Counted from the stretch's first letter, positions 12,642-20,775 are shown. The stretch is DNA of 20,926 nucleotides from an uncultured Christensenella sp. (GCA_910577815.1 CAJTNO010000009.1:1-20926), one strand, 5' to 3'. Notes: generated from the letters alone by a model not told the origin. Program-made: numbers and translations.

Positions 12642-13817
12642 TTATTGCTCGCGGATTATATCCGTCTGCGCATAGCTCTTTACCTGAGCGATAAGCGCGT
12701 TGGCGTCCTCAAAGCTATTCTGCTCTATTCCCTTATGCACGTAGGTTTTACGTCTGAGCATAAAGAAGAATTTTCCGTTTTCCGCTTCTATGGAGTAATC
12801 GCCAACAAGCACGTGAGTCTGAAAGCGCGGGATAGCGCGTTTACAGTATTCCAGCGCACTGTAGTTGCTTGATTCGTAAATAATCTTATTTTGCGGATTA
12901 TACAGCGTATAATAATATTCTGTGCTTCCGTCGGGCTTGTCTGCGTGTTCTATAACATACTTGCCGTAAATAACCGAAAGGTCAAAGCCCTCCTGCTTCT
13001 GCGGCTCCTTACGCTCGTTCTTAGGCGTTTTAAGCGCGAGGAAAGGCGGAACAACCTTTTTGACGATAACCGCTTTTTTCTTTTTCTTGGATTTTGCGTT
13101 AAGCTCAGCCTGATATTCCTCAAGTCTCTTTGCAAGCTCGGGCGACGGAGTACCCTCGTAATAGCAGGCGTCCTCAGGGTCGTAATAAACGCCCTCGTAT
13201 TCGCCGTCGTATCTCGACCAGTTCTCTTCCTTCTTGACGGGAGTAAGCTCCTCTACGGGAACGGGAGTGGGCTCCGGCTCTTTTTTCTGTTCGGGAGCGG
13301 GTTCGGGAGCAGGCTCCGCGACCGGTTCCTCTGCTTTTACGGGTTCGTCTGCAATAGGCTCTGCCGTAGGCTCCTCTTGCTCGACGACGGGCTCGGGAGC
13401 AGGTTCGGGCAAGGGTTCTTCCACAGGCGTCGCAACAGGCTCCTGCACAGGCTCGGGCTGAGGCTCGGCGGGCGCCGCTACAGGCACCTCTACGGGAATT
13501 TCCTTGCGCTCTCGCACAACCACTATATGCTGCTCGTCAAGCAGCTCCTGTCTGACTCTTTTATTGGAAATAAGCTTTTCGCGCATCTCGGCAAGCTGCT
13601 GATTGAGTCTGAGCTCCTCACCGCTTACGCCGTATTCGGCAAAAAACTCGTCCTCCTGCTTATCCTCCAGCTCGTCCTTATGCTCCTTTACAGCCTTAAG
13701 TATGTTCACCACGACTACGCCGATAACCGCTATCGCCGCAATCAAAATAAATACAAGTACGATAGCCGCCGCTGCGCCGTCAACAGCTCCCAGTTTTAAG
13801 CAAGCCAAATTTCTCAT
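12642..13817 (-). CDS. Single-pass membrane protein with Pro/Glu-rich linker and C-terminal DUF1508 (YegP)-like repeats
   Basis: 391 aa; I do not recognise a named family for the whole protein. It has a short N-terminus, one long hydrophobic span (about 15-39), and a charged, likely helical stretch (41-105). A low-complexity region of Pro-Glu-Pro-Val units follows (about 107-190), then YDGEYEGVYYDPEDACYYEG (204-222) and a Lys-rich helix (about 227-254). The C-terminal part has two related segments. One (about 284-333: GKYVIEH..., YYYTLYNPQNKIIYES, YSALEYCKRAI) resembles DUF1508/YegP. The other (about 338-385: YSIEAENGKFFFMLRR, SFEDANALIAQVKSYA) looks like a second, divergent copy. The start is ATG 13817 with AAGGGG six bases upstream; a GTG at 13832 overlaps that site. 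It has its own promoter and strong terminator. Function unknown. Confidence 0.85.
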   Translation of the reverse strand: MRNLACLKLGAVDGAAAAIVLVFILIAAIAVIGVVVVNILKAVKEHKDELEDKQEDEFFAEYGVSGEELRLNQQLAEMREKLISNKRVRQELLDEQHIVVVRERKEIPVEVPVAAPAEPQPEPVQEPVATPVEEPLPEPAPEPVVEQEEPTAEPIADEPVKAEEPVAEPAPEPAPEQKKEPEPTPVPVEELTPVKKEENWSRYDGEYEGVYYDPEDACYYEGTPSPELAKRLEEYQAELNAKSKKKKKAVIVKKVVPPFLALKTPKNERKEPQKQEGFDLSVIYGKYVIEHADKPDGSTEYYYTLYNPQNKIIYESSNYSALEYCKRAIPRFQTHVLVGDYSIEAENGKFFFMLRRKTYVHKGIEQNSFEDANALIAQVKSYAQTDIIREQ

Positions 13818-13848
13818 ATTCCACCCCTTCACCTACAAGGTCACAATT

Positions 13849-13877
13849 ATTTTAGCACATTAAATAATCAAGCGCAA
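13849..13877 (-). promoter_or_regulatory. Probable extended -10 promoter of the DUF1508-like gene
   Basis: On the minus strand TGC-TAAAAT (13857-13849) is an extended -10 element. A weak -35 (TTGCGC, 13877-13872) lies 17 nt upstream. A start near 13842 would give a ~25-nt leader ending in AAGGGG and the ATG at 13817. Confidence 0.5.
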
Positions 13878-13885
13878 TGCTTTTT

Positions 13886-15433
13886 TTATACCAATGCGGC
13901 AAGCGCGCATACAACCACGGACAGTGCGGCGGCGGAAACCGCTCCTACCACCCTTGTCCTGCGTTGCACAAACACATATCTTGATATAAATATCATAATC
14001 AACAAATATAAAATTATGCTTGCTATGCTTGCGGAAACGGGAACGGAGGCAAACGGAAGTCCGCCCGCAGCGGTTACGTACAGCTTAAAAGGATACACGA
14101 TAAACCGCATAATTCCCGCAATTCCGCCGACGGTAGTAATCAGCGAAACAATAGTCAGAATTATAAGGGCGGCATACATAAACATAACGTACGGAAGAAC
14201 GAAAAAGTTGGATATAACAAACAATGTGGGAATTCTGCCGAAGAAATAACCGACGAGCGGCAAGGTTGCGATATTTGTAGAAAAAGACAGAGCGCAAACC
14301 GTCGCAAGCTTCTTACCTATTTCACGCTTGGGACTGATTTTCCTTACAACCTTCATACCTGCACGCTCGAAAGGCTTGTAAAACATAAAAATTCCGAGAA
14401 CGGATACAAACGACAGCAAAAATCCGACCTCCATAACGGCGGTAGGTCTGAAAAGCATAATCAAAATTGCGGCAAGAGAAAGCGATGACAGACTGTCCTT
14501 TTTAAGCCCGAAAGCGGAAGCAAACATCAAAACCGCCGTCATAATCACGGCTCTTAAGGACGAAGCGGTAAACGAACACAGCATAGAATACAAAAATGTC
14601 AACACCGTAACTATGACAAACGAAATCTTTGAATTTACTTTTATTTTTCGCAGAATAAAATACAACGCCGCCGCAAGCGCGGTAATATGCAAGCCGCTTA
14701 CTGCAAGAACGTGAGCAAGACCGCTCGCCGCTATATTTTCGTATGCTCCGTCGTCAATCGCGCCCTTATCGCCAAGCAAAAGTGCCTGACAGATTCCAGC
14801 CGTGTACGAGTCGTTGTTTACATACAACAGTTTCTTTATTGTCATCTGAATGTTGAGCGGAAAAGCGGGCTTTCCCTCGCTCAGCTTAACCACGCTGTCC
14901 GCATTTGCGAAATACCCTATTTTCTTTGCGCGGTTCGATACGTAATAGCTGTCAAATTTCTTATGCGGATTACTTGCAAGCTTACCCGACAGTCTTACAA
15001 CGTCGCCCGCGTTGAAATCAGGCTCAAGCTCACCGTAAATATACACGAACGCCTTATACTTCAAAATTTTTCCGTCGCAGCTTATATCGGAAACATAAAA
15101 TTTTGTTCTGCCGTTTTCAACAATTATTTCACTTGCAACCGTAGCGGTAAACTCGCCGTTATAGTCTTTTATACAGTTCGCGTCGTAAACGGCATTGGAC
15201 GCGGTTATTCCCGTCAAACCCACAAGCAGAGCAAGCGGAATATAAAAATATTTTCTCACTCTTTTAACGAATGAGAAAATCAAAACAAACAAAAAGGCGA
15301 GCGCGCACAGACACACAATCAACGCAACGTGCGTGCCATATAACGCTTCGCCTATGACAATGCCCAAAGCCAGAGCAACCGCAAAAATAACGAGTGGACG
15401 GTAGTTGAATATGCGCTTGCCTCTAATAGTCAT
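13886..15433 (-). CDS. comEC: ComEC/Rec2-family membrane protein lacking the metallo-beta-lactamase domain
   Basis: 515 aa, highly hydrophobic. ComEC is the inner-membrane channel for single-stranded DNA uptake in natural transformation. The N-terminal spans and soluble OB-like insert (about 85-185, DUF4131) are followed by the Competence domain, with its hallmark ALLLGDKGAIDDGAYEN and GLAHVLAVSGLHI, then SSLRAVIMTAVLMFASAFGL and the RPTAVMEVGFLLSFVSVLGI segment. The frame then ends after a last set of membrane spans. Full ComEC proteins usually have ~700-800 aa with a C-terminal metallo-beta-lactamase domain (HxHxDH); it is absent here and not encoded by the neighbouring genes. The start has GAGAGG close upstream. 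No other competence genes are in the window, so an uptake role is inferred from family only. Confidence 0.9.
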   Translation of the reverse strand: MTIRGKRIFNYRPLVIFAVALALGIVIGEALYGTHVALIVCLCALAFLFVLIFSFVKRVRKYFYIPLALLVGLTGITASNAVYDANCIKDYNGEFTATVASEIIVENGRTKFYVSDISCDGKILKYKAFVYIYGELEPDFNAGDVVRLSGKLASNPHKKFDSYYVSNRAKKIGYFANADSVVKLSEGKPAFPLNIQMTIKKLLYVNNDSYTAGICQALLLGDKGAIDDGAYENIAASGLAHVLAVSGLHITALAAALYFILRKIKVNSKISFVIVTVLTFLYSMLCSFTASSLRAVIMTAVLMFASAFGLKKDSLSSLSLAAILIMLFRPTAVMEVGFLLSFVSVLGIFMFYKPFERAGMKVVRKISPKREIGKKLATVCALSFSTNIATLPLVGYFFGRIPTLFVISNFFVLPYVMFMYAALIILTIVSLITTVGGIAGIMRFIVYPFKLYVTAAGGLPFASVPVSASIASIILYLLIMIFISRYVFVQRRTRVVGAVSAAALSVVVCALAALV

Positions 15434-15491
15434 AACCTCTCGTTATCCCGAATTTTCAAACGGAATAATTAAATCTTTAGTAAATACGCAA

Positions 15492-15830
15492 TTATTTTCT
15501 TCCGGTAATTAAAACGTCCACGCCGAGACCGAGCAGATTTTCCGCAATCCTGTCGCCTATTTTCACGTTTTCGTCGGCAACAAGCTTACCTATTTCCGCA
15601 ATCACGTCAAAGATACGCTCCTTAGGCACGGAATCCGACGTTTTGACGGAGGCGACTCCGCCGCCCGAAATATTGACCAAGGTAGTAATAGAGCGCTTAG
15701 GAGCGGTAAATTCATCCCTTCCGTACTTATCGCCGCGCTTGCAGGTATTTCCCGCAACCTTTATCTCGTCTCCCTCCTGCTCAACGGTAAGAGGACATCC
15801 CATAGGACACATTATACAAATGGTATTCAT
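15492..15830 (-). CDS. DUF1667 protein, small cysteine-motif partner of FAD oxidoreductases
   Basis: 112 aa. The N-terminus has C5-xx-C8-xxx-C12 and C30 (CIMCPMGCPLTV, GNTCKRGDKYGRDE), the DUF1667 pattern and a probable metal or Fe-S site, followed by PKRSITTLVNISGG. Its ATG overlaps the stop of the preceding oxidoreductase by 4 nt (ATGA), so translation is coupled. Family knowledge: DUF1667 genes recur as the third member of clusters with a GlpA-like dehydrogenase and an NAD(P)/FAD oxidoreductase. A role as an electron-transfer subunit is likely but not proven. Confidence 0.9.
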   Translation of the reverse strand: MNTICIMCPMGCPLTVEQEGDEIKVAGNTCKRGDKYGRDEFTAPKRSITTLVNISGGGVASVKTSDSVPKERIFDVIAEIGKLVADENVKIGDRIAENLLGLGVDVLITGRK

Positions 15831-17068
15831 TTTTTCAACCTCACAACCACGTCGCCGCTTATGCGGGATTTATCAAGCTCCACGCTGCCCATTTCGCCGG
15901 GAGCAAGCACCATAAACTTTTTAGACAAAATCTGCTCCTCGCCGCACTCCGCAACAAGCTTACAGTTTCTGTAAACGTCGCCTACGCGGAAGAAAACGCG
16001 CACCTTTCCCTCGCCCTTGCTTATTCTCTGCGGAAGCGCGTAGCGTACGCCGTCCGTCGCCGTTACATTTACATACTCGGCAGTGTCGGCATATTTGCCA
16101 AGCGCATATTCCGCGGCGGAATTACCGGCAATCTCAGCCTCCTCGGACACATTATCCACAAGGTCGTGGACGTGCAGAACGTTGCCGCAGGAAAAAACTC
16201 CGTCAAACGACGTCATACGCTTCTCGTCTACGACCGCGCCTTGCGTAACTCTGCTCATTTCCACGTCAAGTCCGCTAAGCAAATCGTTTTCGGGTATAAG
16301 TCCCACCGACAGCAAAAGCGTGTCGCAGGCAATGTACTCCTCCTGCTCGAGTATAGGCTTTCTGTCCTCTCCTACGGGGGCGTAATACAAGCCCGTAAGA
16401 CGCGGATACCCCTCCACACGCGTTATAGTATGCGAGTATTTAATGGGTATGCCGTAATCGTCAAGACACTGTACTATATTTCTCTTAAGACCGCTCGAAT
16501 ACGGCATAAGCTCAAGCACAAGCTTCACGCTTGCGCCCTCGGTAGTCATACGGCGCGCCATAATAAGTCCTATATCTCCGCTGCCGAGGATGACAACGTC
16601 CTTACCTACAAGGTAGCCGTCCACGTTGCAAATTTTCTGCGCCATACCCGCGGTATATATGCCTGCGGGACGGCTTCCGGCAAGCGCGATAGCTCCTGCC
16701 GTGCGCTCTCTGCAGCCCATAGCCAGCACAATCGCTCCGGCATTTATCTTGCAAAGACCGTATTCGGGAGAAAGCGCGGTAACGGTTTTATTCTTATCCA
16801 AGGACAGAACCATACATTCGAGCATAACGGTTATATCCTTTTTCTCAACCTTTTTACGGAATTTGTCCGCATATTCGGGACCTGTCATTTCCTCTCCGAA
16901 ATAATGCAGACCAAATCCCTGGTGAATGCACTGATTGAGTATTCCTCCAAGCCTCACGTCGCGCTCGAGAATAACGGTTTTCGCTCCCGCCTTTTGCGCG
17001 GCGAGAGCCGCCGCCATACCTGCGGGACCGCCGCCTATTACCGCAACGTCAAAGTCAAGCGTACGCAT
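15827..17068 (-). CDS. NAD(P)/FAD-dependent oxidoreductase (pyridine nucleotide-disulfide type)
   Basis: 413 aa, cytoplasmic. The N-terminal FAD Rossmann motif is VAVIGGGPAGMAAA (8-21), followed by ILERDVRLGGILNQCIHQGFG. An internal NAD(P)-binding motif is VVILGSGDIGLIMARR, and the FAD-closing element is GVFSCGNVLHVHDLVDNVSEEAEIAG. There is no classical CxxC redox pair, so it is not a disulfide reductase in the strict sense. The start directly abuts the stop of the GlpA-like gene (no gap), with AGGAGGTG at the end of that gene. Probably the NAD(P)H- or acceptor-side subunit of a complex with its two partners; the substrate cannot be read from the sequence. Confidence 0.92.
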   Translation of the reverse strand: MRTLDFDVAVIGGGPAGMAAALAAQKAGAKTVILERDVRLGGILNQCIHQGFGLHYFGEEMTGPEYADKFRKKVEKKDITVMLECMVLSLDKNKTVTALSPEYGLCKINAGAIVLAMGCRERTAGAIALAGSRPAGIYTAGMAQKICNVDGYLVGKDVVILGSGDIGLIMARRMTTEGASVKLVLELMPYSSGLKRNIVQCLDDYGIPIKYSHTITRVEGYPRLTGLYYAPVGEDRKPILEQEEYIACDTLLLSVGLIPENDLLSGLDVEMSRVTQGAVVDEKRMTSFDGVFSCGNVLHVHDLVDNVSEEAEIAGNSAAEYALGKYADTAEYVNVTATDGVRYALPQRISKGEGKVRVFFRVGDVYRNCKLVAECGEEQILSKKFMVLAPGEMGSVELDKSRISGDVVVRLKK

Positions 17069-18496
17069 TTACTCCACCTCCTTGACCTTGTACTGCGCGA
17101 TAGCCGCGCCGCCGCCCTTTTTCACTTCGTTGAGCGGAATATTAAGCTCGCGTGAAATTATCTCCATAACCTTAGGACCGCAGAAGCCGCCCTGACATCT
17201 GCCCATACCCGCGCGGGTGCGACGCTTCACGGCGTCAACCGTAGTTGCAGGCAACGGCGAATGGATAGCGGCGACTATTTCCGCCTCGGTTATCTTTTCG
17301 CAACGGCAGACTATTCTTCCCCAAGCCTGATTTTTGGCAATGAGCTTGTCAAGATCCTTTTCGCTGAGATTTTCAAGTCGCTTATGCTTGCGCATAACCG
17401 TTACAACCTTTTCCTTTTTGATTAAGCCGAATTTTTCGACAACCATCTGCTCGATATACTCCGCAATAGCGGGCGCGGACGTAAGTCCGGGTGAGCAGAT
17501 ACCAATCGCCATAATGAAATCATCCAAAATTTCCGACTGCTTAACGACAAAATCGTGACCGATAAGCGTACGCAGACCGCCGTAAACTCTTATGCACTTG
17601 TTAAACGCGTAGGACTTGTAAGAGCCCGGCACGCTTCTGCGTATCTCGTCAAGGCTTGCAAGCGAGGTCGCCGTATCGTCCGAGCTTGTGCTGTCCACAG
17701 CGGTAGGTCCGTAAATTACGTTTCCGTCTGCGGTAGGAGCAACCAAAATACCCTTGCCCGCTTCCGTGGGCAGAGGGAATATAACGGTATTTATATTTTT
17801 GCGTTCTGTATTGTCTATTACAAAATAATCGCCGCGGCGGAAGGTCGTTTCATAATGCTCCGCGCCCGCAAGGTCGTTTATATCCGCGCCGTGCGCTCCC
17901 GCGCAGTTGATGACGCACCTGCATTCAAACTTCCCGTTTGTAGTAGTCACCTTATAACCGTACTCGGATTTTTCTATGCCGATAACCTCTGTATCCAGCT
18001 TTATTTTGGCACCGTTTGTCACCGCTCTGTCGGCGTATGCTATGCACAGCTGATAGGGCGACACAATGCCCGCGCTCGGCGCATAAAGCGCGTATACAAC
18101 CTCATCGGAAATATTCGGCTCCATTTTAAGAATAGTCTCGCGGTCGATAAGCTGAATAAGCACCCCGTTATCCTTCGCCTTATGCGCAAGCTTTTCAAGC
18201 TGATAAAGCTGATTGTACCTTGCAACGACAATGGAGCCGCACTTGAGATGCGGAACGTCCAAATCCTCCACGTCCTGCCACATCAGCTCGTTTCCGCGCA
18301 CGTTAAAACGCGCCTTTAGCGTATTAGGCTCGCAATCGTAGCCCGCGTGTACAATTCCGCTGTTCGCGCGCGTGGTAAAAGAGGCAACGTCGTCCTCCTT
18401 TTCAAGCAACAGCGCGCGCATAGAGTACGTAGCCAATCTGTCAAGCACCGCAGTGCCTATGACTCCGCCTCCGATGACAATGCAATCGTATTTCAT
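17069..18496 (-). CDS. GlpA/GlpO-like FAD-dependent oxidoreductase with C-terminal BFD-type [2Fe-2S] domain
   Basis: 475 aa. The DAO-fold begins with CIVIGGGVIGTAVLDRLA (5-22) and contains SFTTRANSGIVHAGYD, VINCAGAHGADI and GIRVYGGLR-type FAD contacts (here CIRVYGGLRTL). About 390-455 is a BFD-like domain with four cysteines: VCRCE and GRCQGGFC. This matches glycerol-3-phosphate dehydrogenase-type proteins in anaerobes that hand electrons to a partner oxidoreductase and a DUF1667 subunit. Glycerol kinase and facilitator genes, often adjacent in such clusters, are absent here, so the substrate could be another 2-hydroxy acid or G3P. The start has GGAGAG close upstream. It follows ppa by 54 nt with a hairpin between. 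Confidence 0.9.
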   Translation of the reverse strand: MKYDCIVIGGGVIGTAVLDRLATYSMRALLLEKEDDVASFTTRANSGIVHAGYDCEPNTLKARFNVRGNELMWQDVEDLDVPHLKCGSIVVARYNQLYQLEKLAHKAKDNGVLIQLIDRETILKMEPNISDEVVYALYAPSAGIVSPYQLCIAYADRAVTNGAKIKLDTEVIGIEKSEYGYKVTTTNGKFECRCVINCAGAHGADINDLAGAEHYETTFRRGDYFVIDNTERKNINTVIFPLPTEAGKGILVAPTADGNVIYGPTAVDSTSSDDTATSLASLDEIRRSVPGSYKSYAFNKCIRVYGGLRTLIGHDFVVKQSEILDDFIMAIGICSPGLTSAPAIAEYIEQMVVEKFGLIKKEKVVTVMRKHKRLENLSEKDLDKLIAKNQAWGRIVCRCEKITEAEIVAAIHSPLPATTVDAVKRRTRAGMGRCQGGFCGPKVMEIISRELNIPLNEVKKGGGAAIAQYKVKEVE

Positions 18497-18522
18497 AAAT
18501 CTCTCCGCAAATAATACGTAAA

Positions 18523-18540
18523 CCCCGATATTTCACGGGG
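18523..18540 (-). terminator. Possible weak terminator or attenuator after ppa
   Basis: On the minus strand CCCCG (18540-18536) and CGGGG (18527-18523) form a 5-bp GC stem with an 8-nt loop, then TTTACGTATTATT. The stem is short and the tail interrupted. It may reduce rather than stop read-through from ppa into the GlpA-like gene. Confidence 0.45.
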
Positions 18541-18550
18541 TCGGTTGTAT

Positions 18551-19084
18551 TTATTTGTTAAATTTCTTTTTGTACTCCGCTATGTTTTCCTTGATAATAA
18601 GCTCCGCGTGTTCTCTGCCTTTTACCTGAAAAACCGTAGTCTGCTTTCCCTCAAGCTGTTTATAAACGCGGAAGAAATGCGACATTTCCTCCATTATGTG
18701 GCTGGGAAGCTCCTCAATCTCCTTATACACGTTCCAGGTGGGGTCCTTAAACGGAATAGCGATAATTTTATAGTCCATCTCGTTGCTGTCCTGCATCATC
18801 ATAACGCCTATGGGATAGCATCTTACAAGCGTAAGCGGAACGATAGGCTCCGAGCAAAGCACGAGGACGTCAAGAGGGTCGTTGTCCTCCGAATACGTAA
18901 GCGGAATAAATCCGTAGTTGGCGGGATAGTGAGTGGACGTATAAAGCACTCTGTCTAAAATAAGAGTACCCGTTTCCTTATCAAGCTCGTACTTATTTTT
19001 GCTTCCTTTAGAAATTTCGATAACTGCAAGGAAATCCGTGGTAGTGATACGCGACGGGTCTACGTCGTGCCAAATGCAGCTCAT
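18551..19084 (-). CDS. ppa: Inorganic pyrophosphatase, family I (soluble)
   Basis: 177 aa. Hydrolyses PPi to two phosphates, pulling biosynthetic reactions forward. It has the family I landmarks: VIEISKGSKNKYELDKETG (21-39, with active-site E23, K31 and E33), YPANYGFIPLTY (53-64), and the metal-binding signature D67-N-D69-P-L-D72-V. RVYKQLEGK near the C-terminus is also typical. Length fits the bacterial hexameric enzymes. Start ATG 19084 follows AGGAGAGGAT closely. It has its own strong promoter (19127-19156). Many Clostridia use family II or membrane PPases instead, but the motif assignment here is clear. Confidence 0.95.
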   Translation of the reverse strand: MSCIWHDVDPSRITTTDFLAVIEISKGSKNKYELDKETGTLILDRVLYTSTHYPANYGFIPLTYSEDNDPLDVLVLCSEPIVPLTLVRCYPIGVMMMQDSNEMDYKIIAIPFKDPTWNVYKEIEELPSHIMEEMSHFFRVYKQLEGKQTTVFQVKGREHAELIIKENIAEYKKKFNK

Positions 19085-19126
19085 ATCCTCTCCTAAGCCC
19101 CCAAAAAAATTTTTGATTATGCATAT

Positions 19127-19156
19127 ATTATAAGATTATAAACCGCTTTTTGTCAA
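19127..19156 (-). promoter_or_regulatory. Sigma-A promoter of ppa
   Basis: On the minus strand TTGACA (19156-19151) and TATAAT (19132-19127) are perfect hexamers separated by 18 nt. The start would be near 19120, giving a ~36-nt leader. Between this promoter and the terminator at 19268, the AT-rich stretch 19157-19267 shows no gene or motif that I can support. Confidence 0.8.
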
Positions 19157-19267
19157 TAACGATAACGCCCTAAAATAAATTATCTTTAAAATGCCTTTTG
19201 CAGTCCGAATTTCATCGCATACAACTTAATTAAGAATATTACTGAATATCCGAAATTCCGACAAGAC

Positions 19268-19293
19268 AAAAGCGGCGCAACGGCGCCGCTTTT
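19268..19293 (-). terminator. Intrinsic terminator of the M20 peptidase gene (potentially bidirectional)
   Basis: AAAAGCGGCGC (19268-19278) and GCGCCGCTTTT (19283-19293) form an 11-bp perfect stem with a 4-nt loop. On the minus strand it ends in CTTTTGTC. It is ~90 nt downstream of the peptidase stop; the 19294-19381 stretch is a T/A-rich 3' untranslated region with no ORF of note. Confidence 0.85.
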
Positions 19294-19381
19294 CATTAGT
19301 ATATAAAATCTTTACCTTTTGTGCTTTTGCCTTTTCTTTTGCAAAAACTTAAATAACTTATTTCCTATACATTATAAACTA

Positions 19382-20695
19382 TTATTTATACATTGTCAAG
19401 AAGGTCTTAAAGCATTGCACCGTCTCGCCTATCGACGATATATCTACGCTCTCGTTGGAGGCGTGCATTCCGTCAAGCTGTTCCATACTGAGCTTACAGG
19501 GCGTGCACCGTATAGCGGTAACGGCTATTTCCTGCATAATTCGGCAGTCGGTGCCGCCAAACATCAGATAAGGCACAACCGCCACGTCGGGATAGGTCTG
19601 CTGAATCGCCTTTGCAAAGGTCTTATAGCCGTCGCTGTTAAGGTCCACCATAGGCGAAGCCTCGCGACATTTGGTCACTTCCATTTCGCAATCGAATTTC
19701 TTTGCAATCCTGCGCAGCTTTTTAAAGCATTTTTCGCTGCTGTCATTGGGCGAGAAGCGAAGATTTGCATTTACCCACGCCTCCTGCGGAATTACGTTTG
19801 GAGCGGTAGCGCCGTCCATCATAGTAAACACCATAGTAGTTTCATACATAGCCATTCCGTACGACGGAGCCACCTTAGGCGCAAGCTTTGCAAGCAGGCA
19901 GGAGCCTCCGAGCAATTTAGCTATACCCTTAAGGGGCTGAGTAAGCACGCCGCCGAGTCCCTTAACCATCTGCTTTGCGGGCTCGGACATTTTAGGCTTG
20001 AAAACGGTATGCTTTTCGCAGAAATTCACAAGCGCGCCGAGTCTTGCAATAGGAGTATTTTTAGGAGGCTGCGAGCTATGACCGCCCTTGCCGCGGGCGA
20101 TAAACTTAACGTCGGCATAGCCCTTTTCAAGGATACCCACCATACAGGCGTCCTTTGTCATCTGTTTCATAAACTTGCGGATAATCGCGCCGCCCTCGTC
20201 GATTACGATATACGGCTTGATACCTTGGGATTTAAACCAATCCCTTGCCATTTCCGCGCCGGGACCGGAGGTCTCCTCGCAGTCGCTGTAAGAAAGATAA
20301 ACGTCCTGCTCCGGCACAAAGCCTTCCAAGATAAGCTCCTCAACAGCCTGAATAGTGCCGAAAAGCGTATTTTTGCAGTCCATCGCACCTCTGCCGAAAA
20401 CCTTGCCGTCCTCAACGGTTGCGCTGAACGGCTCGTATTTCCAATCTCCGCCCACTGCGGGAACAACGTCCTGATGCGCCATAAGCACCACCGGACGCGC
20501 GCTGTCCTTGCCCTTCCATTTATAAAGAAGCACGTCGCGCCCTATTTCTATTTTCTGACAGGTTGCGGTAACATTAGGAAACTCCTCGTCAAGCACCTTA
20601 TGAAAAGCCGCAAAATATTCGTGACCGCTGTCCGTAACCGTAGGACACTGGATAAGTCTTTTAAAGCTGTCTACGTACCCGTTCTGATTTTTCAT
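19382..20695 (-). CDS. M20 family metallopeptidase (carboxypeptidase S/PM20D1-like)
   Basis: 437 aa. Zinc-dependent exopeptidase or deacylase of the ArgE/DapE/ACY1/CPG2 superfamily, without signal peptide, so cytoplasmic. The metal site is visible: MAHQDVVP (H74, D76), GRGAMDCKN (D106 bridging), SDCEETSG (E140 base, E141 ligand), IDEGGA (D166) and a C-terminal GMHASNESVD histidine. The lid/dimerisation domain lies between (about 185-310), beginning KGYADVKFIARGKGGHSSQPP. The spacing of the WKYEPFSATVEDGKVFGRGAMD block resembles yeast carboxypeptidase S and PM20D1. ATG 20695 has AGAGGTG four bases upstream; an in-frame ATG ten codons earlier has no such site. It stands alone with its own promoter and terminator. 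The substrate (dipeptides or N-acyl amino acids) is not determined. Confidence 0.93.
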   Translation of the reverse strand: MKNQNGYVDSFKRLIQCPTVTDSGHEYFAAFHKVLDEEFPNVTATCQKIEIGRDVLLYKWKGKDSARPVVLMAHQDVVPAVGGDWKYEPFSATVEDGKVFGRGAMDCKNTLFGTIQAVEELILEGFVPEQDVYLSYSDCEETSGPGAEMARDWFKSQGIKPYIVIDEGGAIIRKFMKQMTKDACMVGILEKGYADVKFIARGKGGHSSQPPKNTPIARLGALVNFCEKHTVFKPKMSEPAKQMVKGLGGVLTQPLKGIAKLLGGSCLLAKLAPKVAPSYGMAMYETTMVFTMMDGATAPNVIPQEAWVNANLRFSPNDSSEKCFKKLRRIAKKFDCEMEVTKCREASPMVDLNSDGYKTFAKAIQQTYPDVAVVPYLMFGGTDCRIMQEIAVTAIRCTPCKLSMEQLDGMHASNESVDISSIGETVQCFKTFLTMYK

Positions 20696-20727
20696 TACAC
20701 ACCTCTTAATTGCATAATTATTCATTT

Positions 20728-20756
20728 ATTATATTATGAAACGGTCGTTTAGTCAA
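20728..20756 (-). promoter_or_regulatory. Sigma-A promoter of the M20 peptidase gene
   Basis: On the minus strand TTGACT (20756-20751) and TATAAT (20733-20728) are separated by 17 nt. Transcription would begin near 20721, giving a ~25-nt leader with AGAGGTG before the ATG at 20695. Confidence 0.85.
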
Positions 20757-20775
20757 CCCCGAATGTATAAACTTT

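Noticed and set aside
13268..13500. Repetitive segment that might be taken for a tandem DNA repeat or CRISPR-like array
   Set aside because: It is the in-frame Pro/Glu/Val coding region; repeat units are irregular and have no constant spacers.
12891..13799. 302-codon plus-strand ORF opposite the Pro/Glu-rich protein
   Set aside because: Low-complexity Arg/Leu/Gly-rich translation produced by the opposite-strand PEPV repeats; start and stop show no gene signals.
16166..17155. 329-codon plus-strand ORF opposite the FAD oxidoreductase
   Set aside because: Antisense shadow; no ribosome binding site, no recognisable motif, and the opposite strand encodes clear Rossmann motifs.
19319..20752. 477-codon plus-strand ORF opposite the M20 peptidase
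   Set aside because: The minus-strand protein has all M20 catalytic motifs; the plus-strand translation is rich in His, Cys and Arg without domains and is an antisense shadow of biased codon usage.
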